Part shown: positions 1 to 6,631 of the stretch, piece by piece
Position numbering within the stretch: the stretch's first letter is position 1
How the letters are laid out: each line of letters begins with the position of its first letter
Position numbers and translations under genes: made by a program
Assembly: GCA_964390645.1 (NCBI GenBank)
Contig: CAYMLL010000197.1
Coordinates: 1-14,714 of the forward strand
Direction: 5' to 3'
Length of the DNA: 14,714 bases
Source of the DNA: CAYMLL01 sp964390645
GTDB lineage: Bacteria > Planctomycetota > UBA8108
The notes under the pieces: model-generated
Database searches by the model: none
What the model saw: the letters and a program-made list of their open reading frames with translations, nothing else
What the model was told of the DNA's origin: nothing

Positions 1-198
1 GTCCCCCTATTCTGCTCGCGTACCTGGTGGGCCTCGTCTGCCTACCGGCTCCCTAACACTCTCGCGGGGGCTCGTCACAGACACTCGTCGGGCGGTGGTA
101 GACACGGCCGGCCCCCGAGATGCGGCATGCTTATCGGACGAACCGCTCTGCCACCCATTCTCCTTCAGCACCGGCGCGAGATCAGACGATAACGCTGC

Positions 199-2355
199 AT
201 GGAATCCTCGACTTCGGGCGCACAGACCGCCCCCCTACGGGCCCTCGATGTTCCTCCACCGATCACCGAGGTCCTGACCACCACGGGCACGCGAGCGCTG
301 ATCGAGCGTCTCAGCTCGACTCCCTGGACCTCGCTCTGGGTCGAAGGGCCGATGGGCTGCGGAAAGACGACGGCGGGCACCGCGGTGCTGGGCACGCTGA
401 CCACCTTCCGTGGCATACAGCGCATCGACTGCAGTCCGGCTCCGCGCCTCGAGGAGATCCTCTACTCGATCGCGGACTTCCTGCTGCAAGTCGGCATCAA
501 CGACCTGAAGCGCGTCCTCAATCAACGGACCTCCCTGTCCAGCAAGCTGGAGGTCCTCTTCCGGGTGCTGACGGAACATCCCGTGGTGCTCTGGCTCGAC
601 GACCTCGACTCCCTGCGAGCCGGTCCGTGCACCGATGGCTCCGATGCGATCATCCCGCTGCTGGAGTCGTGCGCCGGCCTCCCGTCCAGCTCCGCGGGAC
701 GAGTCCTGATCACCTCGCGTGAGCCCCCACCCGGCGACATCCCTCTGGAGCGCTGGACGCTGCCCTCGTTCTCCCCGGCCGACTCGCGCGGCTACTGGGA
801 AGCGCTCGCCGCCACGAGCCTCTACCCGGCCCTGCCGTGGCCCGATCCGGGATTCCACCCGGAGCTCGAGGCGTCGCCGCTCGGCTTGCGGCTGATCTAC
901 GCCGCGCACGCGCTCGGAGGCCGCGAGGCGGTCGCCAACCTGACCGCGCAGCCTGTGACGCTCCCGGAGGCGCCACGCGGGCTCGCCGAGATCTACGCGG
1001 TCGTCGTCGAGCTGATCACTTCCGACGCCCGTCAGCTGCTCGAGATTCTCGCGCACTACGGCCGGCCACTCAGCCGGGGCGCGCTGCGACACCTCTCCGT
1101 CGCCAGCGGCAAGGAGGTGAACTTCGACGACGAGATCACCGACCAGAGGCTGATCGAGCTGGAGCGATCCGGCCTGGTGCGCGCGGCGGCCGAGAACGGC
1201 GCGGCCGCCGGACTCTACACCGTGCACCCGATCGTCCTCGACGCGGTTCGCAGCGGCGTCCACAGCCTGTCCACGGAGCGCACGGCAGCACTCTACGTCG
1301 CGGCCGCGAACTACTACCTGCGCTTCGCGACGAGCCAGAACGACCTCTGGCCGCTCTTCAACGCTCGGGAGTGCTACTACAAGGCCGGAGACTACGAGAA
1401 AGCCTGCCAGGTCCACAAGTGCTTCATCGAGGACCTGCTGCGGCTCGGCTACTTCGACGCGGCTCGCGAAGTGCTCTGCGAGACGATCGAGACGACGACC
1501 GGAAACACGCGCGCCGTCACCCGGGGCAACCTCGCCATCATCTACAAGAACGAGGCGCAGTACGACCGCGCACTGGATCTCTACGAGCAGGTCCGCAACG
1601 AGCTGCAGGTTCTCGGAGATCAGCCGAACGTGGCTCGGGTCCTCCACCAGATCGGCAACGTTCACTACCTGCGCGAGGACTTCTCCTCGGCGCTCGACTT
1701 CTACCGACAGAGCTCACAGCTCTCGAACGAGCTCGGCGAGGAGGCGATCGCCACCGCGACGCTCGTGCAGATCGCCAACATCCTCTACCAGCTCGGCGAC
1801 GAGGACGACGCTCTCGAACGTTACCGTGAGATCGTCGAGACCCTCGAACGCGGCGGTCGAGAGAAGAACGCCACCCTCATCAGCGCGGTCCTCGTGCAGA
1901 TGGGACAGATCCACCAGAAGGCCCGCCACTACCTCGAGGCGGAGACGCGCTTCAAGGAGGCGGAGGAGGTGGTCCGCGCCTGTGACGACCGCCGCGGCCT
2001 GATCAAGGTGCTGCGCGCTCACGCGCTCGTCGCGCGCGAGCGACGCGAGTACGACGAGGCGCTCGACGATTACGAGGAGGCCACACGCGTCGCGGTCGAG
2101 CTCGGCGACCTCGTCGAGGCCGCCACCTGCGCCGTGCTCACCGGAGACCTCGAGAAGGACCGCGTGCAGCTCGGCAAGGCGATCTCGCACTACGCGCTGG
2201 CGCGCAAGCTGCTCTCGTCACCGTCGGCAGCGCGCGTCGTCACGACCGAGCAGGTCGAGGCGGTGGCGGAGCTGCTCCGGGGCCGTCTCGAGGATCTGGA
2301 GACGACGATGGGCACCGAGGCCTACGAGCGAGCACGCCGGAAGCACTGGAGCTAG
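199..2355 (+). CDS. P-loop (STAND/AAA-like) ATPase with winged helix and TPR array
   Basis: The 718-residue protein is probably a cytoplasmic nucleotide-controlled scaffold or regulator. Visible parts: a P-loop GPMGCGKTT (residues 50-58, Lys56); a Walker B strand VVLWLDDLD (129-137); a sensor-like VLITSRE (169-175); a segment resembling the NB-ARC GLPL motif (225-233); a winged-helix-like stretch (about 276-350); and about seven TPR-like helical pairs (about 385-680), for example GDYEKA and YDRALDLYEQ. This order fits the STAND class, in which TPRs sense a partner and ATP drives switching. There is no recognisable effector domain: the P-loop begins near the N-terminus, and no DNA-binding, TIR, protease or nuclease domain is seen. 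The start is the first ATG in frame, and no good Shine-Dalgarno precedes it, so the true start is uncertain. Nothing else is recognised in bases 1-198. The gene converges on the DUF1501 gene. Partner and function are unknown. Confidence 0.85.
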   Translation: MESSTSGAQTAPLRALDVPPPITEVLTTTGTRALIERLSSTPWTSLWVEGPMGCGKTTAGTAVLGTLTTFRGIQRIDCSPAPRLEEILYSIADFLLQVGINDLKRVLNQRTSLSSKLEVLFRVLTEHPVVLWLDDLDSLRAGPCTDGSDAIIPLLESCAGLPSSSAGRVLITSREPPPGDIPLERWTLPSFSPADSRGYWEALAATSLYPALPWPDPGFHPELEASPLGLRLIYAAHALGGREAVANLTAQPVTLPEAPRGLAEIYAVVVELITSDARQLLEILAHYGRPLSRGALRHLSVASGKEVNFDDEITDQRLIELERSGLVRAAAENGAAAGLYTVHPIVLDAVRSGVHSLSTERTAALYVAAANYYLRFATSQNDLWPLFNARECYYKAGDYEKACQVHKCFIEDLLRLGYFDAAREVLCETIETTTGNTRAVTRGNLAIIYKNEAQYDRALDLYEQVRNELQVLGDQPNVARVLHQIGNVHYLREDFSSALDFYRQSSQLSNELGEEAIATATLVQIANILYQLGDEDDALERYREIVETLERGGREKNATLISAVLVQMGQIHQKARHYLEAETRFKEAEEVVRACDDRRGLIKVLRAHALVARERREYDEALDDYEEATRVAVELGDLVEAATCAVLTGDLEKDRVQLGKAISHYALARKLLSSPSAARVVTTEQVEAVAELLRGRLEDLETTMGTEAYERARRKHWS

Positions 2356-2592
2356 CCCGGGAGCTCGTCGACACCCACCCGAGGCGGGCAGGTGTACAGA
2401 AACTCCCGAGCACTCCCCGGCGGATCGATCGAGGCAGACCCGGCCGGCGGGCGATGGCGGGAGTCGAGCCGGCGGCCCGTGGTCAGACTGCGGCCGGCTT
2501 CGAGAGCAGGCGCTTCGCGGGGGTCCGGGCACCCCGACCCGCCGCCTCCCGCCGGACGCCGCTGGAGGCCCCGGCGACGATGCCTCCCGGCA
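2218..2592 (-). other. Run-on 3' extension of the DUF1501 frame, probably not ancestral coding sequence
   Basis: After the conserved DUF1501 ending (…GDVIA, base 2593) the frame stays open for 124 codons. The added peptide is rich in Pro, Arg, Ser, Gly and Cys and shows no domain. Its last 46 codons are antisense to the end of the convergent ATPase gene. In the two alternative frames the reading would end at 2485-2483 (36 extra residues) or 2354-2352. Such composition is expected from intergenic DNA of high GC that happens to lack stops. Either the native stop was lost by a point mutation or indel, or the assembly has an error here. Confidence 0.5.
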
Positions 2593-4056
2593 GGCGATCA
2601 CGTCGCCGATGACGCTGCCCTTCACGTCGGTCAGACGGTAGTCGCGACCACTGTAGCGATAGGTCAGCCTCTCATGGTCGAGGCCCATCAGATGCAGGAT
2701 CGTCGCGTGGAGATCGTGCACGTGCACACGGTTCTCGACGGCGGTCAGCCCGAAGTTGTCGGTCGCCCCGTAGGAGTAGCCGCGCTTGACGCCACCGCCG
2801 GCCATGAAGACCGTGAAGCCGTAGTGATCGTGGTCGCGCCCCTTCTTGCCCTCCGACGTCGGGGCGCGGCCGAACTCGCCGCCCCAGACCACGAGAGTGT
2901 CGTCGAACAGCCCACGCTGCTTGAGGTCCTTGATCAGCGCGGCGATTCCCTGATCGCAGGCGTGCGCCAGGCGCGCGTGGCCGCCCTTGATGTCGCCGTG
3001 TCCGGTGTCCCAGGCGATGTCGTACCCGTCGATCGAGTGGGATAGCTGCACGACGCGCACACCACGCTCGACGAGTCGGCGGGCGATGAGACAGCCCTTG
3101 GCGAACTCGCTGTTGCCGTAGAGCTCGCGGGTCGGCTTCGACTCCTTCTCGACGTCGAAGACATCCGGCACCGCGAACTGCATGCGGAACGCCAGCTCCA
3201 TCGCCTCGATGCTCGCCTCGAGCCGGCGGTCGCTGACCCGGCGTTCGAGATGCAGGTGATTGAGCTCGGCGAGCAGATCCGCCTGCACGCGCTGCTTCCC
3301 CGGGTCGAGCTGGCTGTTCTTCAGGTGGGGAATCGCCGCCGAGGGCTTCATCTGCGCGATGTTCACGTAGGTGCCGGCGTAGGCTCCCGGCAGGAACGCG
3401 TTGCCCCAGTTCGAGAGCTTGCCGCGCGGCTGCGCGCGAGGCGACATCGAGACGAACCCCGGAAGGTCACGGTTCTCGGAGCCGAGCCCGTAGACGAGCC
3501 ACGATCCGAGGCTCGGGCGATTCGGCTGGATGTTCCCGAGGTTCATCATCAGGATCGCCCCGGCGTGCTCCGGGATGTCGGTGTACATCGAGTGGATGAA
3601 GGAGATGTCATCGACGAGCTCCGCGACGTGCGGAAAGATGTCGCTGACCATCTTGCCGCACTGACCGTGACGCTCGAACCCGAACGGTGACGGCATGAGC
3701 CCGTTCTTGGTGTTTCGCAGCGACTTGCGATCGACGCTCTTCGGCCGCTGGCCGGCGAACTTCTGGATGTCCGGCTTGTGGTCGAAGGTGTCGACCTGCG
3801 AGGGGCCGCCCGGCATGAAGAGCTGGATCACGTGCTTGGCTCGAGGAGCGAAGTGCGGCGCCCTCGGAGCCAGCGGCGACGCGGAGCCGGCGACCCCGGC
3901 AGCCATCGCCCCCGGCATGGCCGACAGACCGGCGTCAGCGAGAACGCCTGCGAGCCCGAGCGAGCCGAATCCCGCGCCGATCCGGTGCAGCATGTCCCGT
4001 CGGGTGGGCGCCGCCGCCGCTTCCCGAACCGATCGCTCGTGTGCCAGGAACTTCAT
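2218..4056 (-). CDS. DUF1501 family protein, Tat-exported, with run-on C-terminus
   Basis: DUF1501 proteins are abundant exported planctomycete proteins related to the alkaline phosphatase/sulfatase fold; their reaction is not established. The N-terminus has a twin-arginine signal, TRRDMLHRIGAGFG (from residue 18), followed by a hydrophobic stretch and an Ala-rich region. Family features are LFMPGGPSQVDTFDHKP (79-95), HSMYTDIPEHAGA (155-167), VVWGGEFGRAPTSEG (389-403), RDHDHYGFTVFMAGGG (407-422) and a terminal RYSGRDYRLTDVKGSVIGDVIA ending at residue 488. Start chosen at 4056: it places the Tat motif at the N-terminus and follows a GAGAGAG stretch 4 nt upstream. The in-frame upstream extension overlaps the preceding gene and looks non-coding. 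Family similarity ends near residue 488 (base 2593). The remaining 124 residues are Pro/Arg/Ser-rich and unlike the family, so the native stop may have been lost. It lies 41 nt after the PSCyt gene, probably in one operon. Confidence 0.85.
   Translation of the reverse strand: MKFLAHERSVREAAAAPTRRDMLHRIGAGFGSLGLAGVLADAGLSAMPGAMAAGVAGSASPLAPRAPHFAPRAKHVIQLFMPGGPSQVDTFDHKPDIQKFAGQRPKSVDRKSLRNTKNGLMPSPFGFERHGQCGKMVSDIFPHVAELVDDISFIHSMYTDIPEHAGAILMMNLGNIQPNRPSLGSWLVYGLGSENRDLPGFVSMSPRAQPRGKLSNWGNAFLPGAYAGTYVNIAQMKPSAAIPHLKNSQLDPGKQRVQADLLAELNHLHLERRVSDRRLEASIEAMELAFRMQFAVPDVFDVEKESKPTRELYGNSEFAKGCLIARRLVERGVRVVQLSHSIDGYDIAWDTGHGDIKGGHARLAHACDQGIAALIKDLKQRGLFDDTLVVWGGEFGRAPTSEGKKGRDHDHYGFTVFMAGGGVKRGYSYGATDNFGLTAVENRVHVHDLHATILHLMGLDHERLTYRYSGRDYRLTDVKGSVIGDVIACREASSPGPPAASGGRRRVGVPGPPRSACSRSRPQSDHGPPARLPPSPAGRVCLDRSAGECSGVSVHLPASGGCRRAPGLAPVLPACSLVGLGAHRRLQILETAPEQLRHRLDLLGRDDARCRR
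2464..2503. terminator. Weak inverted repeat between convergent genes
   Basis: TCGAGCCGG (2464-2472) and CCGGCTTCGA (2494-2503) are inverted copies differing by one bulged base, with a loop of about 21 nt. A second small hairpin, GGGGT/ACCCC, lies near 2520-2535. No U-tract follows either. The position, between the stop of the ATPase gene and the conserved end of the DUF1501 gene, fits a shared transcription end. GC-rich DNA gives such repeats by chance, so the support is weak. Confidence 0.2.
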
Positions 4057-4097
4057 GTCGCTCTCTCGTCGTAGGTGTGTCTTGTCGGCCGTGCCGA

Positions 4098-6422
4098 TCA
4101 CTGAACCTGCATGAACTCGTGGGTGCTCAGCAGCGCCTGGGCATACTGGCTCCACATCGACAGCGCCGCTCCACCGGCGCGCGCGAGGAAGGCCTCTGCC
4201 ACCGTCTTCTCCCGACTCGACGGCGCGCGCCCGTAGAGCAGCCGGTAGGCACGCTCGATACGCATCCTGTCGTCCCCGGCCTCCTTCTCCAGCCGCTGCG
4301 CGAAGCGTCGGGCCCTCTCGATCATGAAGGGGCTGTTGAGCAGGAAGAGGAACTGCTGCGGCACGGTGCTGATCTCGCGCTTCTCGTTCGAGAGGCGCGC
4401 GGCGGGAAAGTCGAAGAGACGAAGGAAGACATCGGACTCGAACCGGTCGCCGTTGCGACTGATGACCGAGTAGAGGGTTCGACGTCCGCTGCGCAGGAGA
4501 TCTCGCTCGGGCGCGCCGCCGAGGCGACGGTCGAGCTCACCGGTGACCGCCAGCAAGCTGTCACGCCACGCCTCGACATCGAGACGCCGCGGACTCATGC
4601 GCCAGAGCAGACGGTTGTCACCGTCGACGGCGTCGTTGTCCGCGTCAAACTCGCTGCTCATGCCGAAGGTCGAGGAGAGCACGACCTCGCGGTGGAGGGC
4701 CTTGGTCGAGTAGCCCCTCGCCACGAGCTCCCTCGCCAGCCAGTCGAGCAGCCCCGGGTGCGATGGCTTCTCCCCCAGGGTTCCGAAGTTGCTCGGTGAG
4801 CGCACGAGGCCCTGGCCGAAGTGGTTCTGCCAGATGCGGTTGACGGCGACGCGGGCGGTCAACGGATTCTCGTCGCTCGCGAGGTGCTCGGCGAGCTGCC
4901 GCCGGCCGCTGCCCTGTTTCCAGGTGTCACGCTCCCCGGCGTCGACGAGCCAGAGAAAGCGACGCGGCGCGATCGGGCCCTTCTTGCGCAGGTCGCCGCG
5001 CAGCGCGACGTGCATGTCCTTGTTGCCGGCGTCGGCGACGGCGTGCGCCTTCCGGTAACCCGGCGGCGGACTCGCACGCGCACGGGCGAGCTCGGCCTTC
5101 CAGCTCTCGAGCTCCCGTCGGTGATCGTCGGAGAGCTCTCCCTTCTTCTGCTGCTTCTCGCGGCCCTGGATCCGCTTGTCGAGATCCTTGACGCGGCGCT
5201 GGTGCTCGTCGAAGCGCTTGACGGTCTCGGGCGGCGCCATCGGAAGGTCCGCCTCGCGCGTGTTCTTGAACACTCCCGCGATCGAGTAGTAGTCCTCCGC
5301 TGGGATCGGGTCGACCTTGTGGTCGTGGCAGCGCGCGCACGCGACCGTCAGCGCCTGGAAGCCGCGGAAGGTGGTGTCCATGCGATCCTCGAGCGTGTCG
5401 GCCTCGGCCTTCGCGCGCGCCTCCGGATCGCCGCCGTCCGACGTGTACTTCGGCCCGAGCGCCAGGAAGCCGGTCGCGACGACGGCGTCGGCCCCGACGA
5501 TGAGATCTCCCGCGATCTGGTGACGCACGAAGTCGTCGTAGGGCAGGTCACCGTTCAGGGAGCTCACCACCCAGTCGCGGTAACGCCAGGCGAAGGGCTT
5601 GTCGCCGCCGTCGAAGCCGGCGCCGAAGCCGTCGTTGAAGCGCGCGACGTCGAGCCAGTGCCGCGCCCAGCGCTCGCCAAACCGGGGCGAAGCGAGGAGA
5701 CGGTCGACGACCTTCTGTCGCGGGTCGGGTCCGTCGTCCTCGACGAAGTCGGCCGCCTCGTCCGGGGTGGGCGGCACGCCGGTGAGGCTCAGGTGCACAC
5801 GCCGCAGCCAGACGAAGGGACCGGCCGGCGAGGCCGGCTTCAGGCCTCCAGCCTCGAGCTTCGCGAGCACGAAGCGGTCGATCTCGCCCGCGATCCAGGT
5901 GTCGTCCTCCACGGACGGGGCCTGCGGACGCCGCACCGGACGGAACGCCCAGTGCTCCCGACGAACGCGCTTCCAGTCGTCGGAGGCGCCCGCCTGATCC
6001 GGCGAACCCGGCTCGTTCCCGGCACCGGTACCGCCCCGGGCGGCCGGCCACACCGCGCCGTGCTCCACCCAGGTCCGCAGATCGGCGATCGTCCTCTGCG
6101 GGAGCTTCTTGCGCGGCGGCATCTCCAGGTCGGAGTCGAGGTAGCCGACCGCCCGGATGAGAAGGCTCTCGTCCGGCTTCCCCGGCACCAGCGCGGGTCC
6201 GCTGTCGCCACCGCGGAGCATCTCCTCGCGGCTGTCGAGCCGGAGCTTCGCCTTCAGCCGCTCGGCGCCGGCGCTGTGGCACTTGTAGCAGTGCTCCGCG
6301 AGAACCGGTCGCACCTTCTGCTCGAAGAACGCGACGGCAGGATCATCGGGCTCGGCCGCGACCGGGACAGCGCCCGCCACGAGGAGCATCGCCACCCGGG
6401 TGAACCGATTCGCACGCCTCAT
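4098..6422 (-). CDS. Planctomycete-type cytochrome c protein (PSCyt1-DUF1549-DUF1553)
   Basis: The 774-residue exported protein has the domain order typical of planctomycetes. A signal peptide (1-23, ending VPVAA) is followed by a C-type heme domain with CYKCH (45-49) and a candidate axial Met in MPP (101-103). Next is DUF1549 (about 175-385), containing RFGERWARHWLDVARF and a second CXXCH, CARCHDHKVDPI (362-373). A charged probable coiled-coil linker (about 404-449) leads to DUF1553 (about 505-770), with RVAVNRIWQNHFGQGLVR, NFGTLGEKPSHPGLLDWLA and a terminal STHEFMQV. Such proteins are presumed periplasmic or cell-surface redox proteins, often paired with DUF1501 as here (41 nt downstream); their reaction is unknown. 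Start 6422 gives the signal peptide directly. No Shine-Dalgarno is visible, and a weak promoter ends about 8 nt before the ATG, so the message may be leaderless. The upstream in-frame ATG (6560) would only add residues that look non-coding. Confidence 0.9.
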   Translation of the reverse strand: MRRANRFTRVAMLLVAGAVPVAAEPDDPAVAFFEQKVRPVLAEHCYKCHSAGAERLKAKLRLDSREEMLRGGDSGPALVPGKPDESLLIRAVGYLDSDLEMPPRKKLPQRTIADLRTWVEHGAVWPAARGGTGAGNEPGSPDQAGASDDWKRVRREHWAFRPVRRPQAPSVEDDTWIAGEIDRFVLAKLEAGGLKPASPAGPFVWLRRVHLSLTGVPPTPDEAADFVEDDGPDPRQKVVDRLLASPRFGERWARHWLDVARFNDGFGAGFDGGDKPFAWRYRDWVVSSLNGDLPYDDFVRHQIAGDLIVGADAVVATGFLALGPKYTSDGGDPEARAKAEADTLEDRMDTTFRGFQALTVACARCHDHKVDPIPAEDYYSIAGVFKNTREADLPMAPPETVKRFDEHQRRVKDLDKRIQGREKQQKKGELSDDHRRELESWKAELARARASPPPGYRKAHAVADAGNKDMHVALRGDLRKKGPIAPRRFLWLVDAGERDTWKQGSGRRQLAEHLASDENPLTARVAVNRIWQNHFGQGLVRSPSNFGTLGEKPSHPGLLDWLARELVARGYSTKALHREVVLSSTFGMSSEFDADNDAVDGDNRLLWRMSPRRLDVEAWRDSLLAVTGELDRRLGGAPERDLLRSGRRTLYSVISRNGDRFESDVFLRLFDFPAARLSNEKREISTVPQQFLFLLNSPFMIERARRFAQRLEKEAGDDRMRIERAYRLLYGRAPSSREKTVAEAFLARAGGAALSMWSQYAQALLSTHEFMQVQ

Positions 6423-6430
6423 GAGATACC

Positions 6431-6460
6431 AGCGTAACGGTGGTCTGCCGGTGGAATCAA
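6431..6460 (-). promoter_or_regulatory. Candidate promoter of the PSCyt/DUF1501 unit
   Basis: On the minus strand, TTGATT (6460-6455) and TACGCT (6436-6431) are 18 nt apart and resemble sigma-70 -35 and -10 boxes (4/6 and 3/6 matches). The -10 box ends 8 nt before the ATG at 6422, so transcription would begin at or next to the start codon. This agrees with the missing Shine-Dalgarno. The match is weak. Confidence 0.25.
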
Positions 6461-6572
6461 GGGGCGGAAGACCGTGGCGCCCAAAAAGACGTCGCGAGCC
6501 CTCTCGTGCACCAGCCCCACGGTGCGCGGTCGCGACGGAGAAACAGATCCATGACACCATTTTTCCGGCCGG

Positions 6573-6601
6573 TTGACCGATCGATCACCGGCGACGATGC
6601 T
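6573..6601 (+). promoter_or_regulatory. Candidate promoter of the ceramidase-like gene
   Basis: TTGACC (6573-6578; 5/6 match to a -35 box) and GATGCT (6596-6601; 3/6 match to a -10 box) have ideal 17-nt spacing and lie about 30 nt before the chosen ATG. A CCGGT/ACCGG dyad (6569-6591) surrounding GATCGATC spans the -35 and spacer and could be an operator. Similar boxes arise by chance, so this is a candidate only. Confidence 0.3.
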
Positions 6602-6618
6602 GAGAGCTCCCCCCCGAA

Positions 6619-6625
6619 CAGGAGA
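6619..6625 (+). promoter_or_regulatory. Shine-Dalgarno that sets the ceramidase-like start
   Basis: CAGGAGA lies 6 nt before the ATG at 6632. It favours this start over the in-frame ATGs at 6440 and 6551, whose extra residues precede the hydrophobic signal segment. Confidence 0.55.
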
Positions 6626-6631
6626 TCCGGC

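Noticed and set aside
199..2355. Calling the ATPase an anti-phage (Avs-like) defence protein
   Set aside because: No effector nuclease, protease, TIR or membrane domain is present, and no defence or mobile genes lie nearby. The architecture alone does not support it.
2392..3045. Plus-strand open frame of 217 codons within the convergent region
   Set aside because: It is antisense to the conserved part of DUF1501, its product has no domain, and no ribosome site precedes it.
4821..6437. Open frame of 538 codons on the plus strand
   Set aside because: It mirrors the PSCyt/DUF1549/DUF1553 gene and has no recognisable features.
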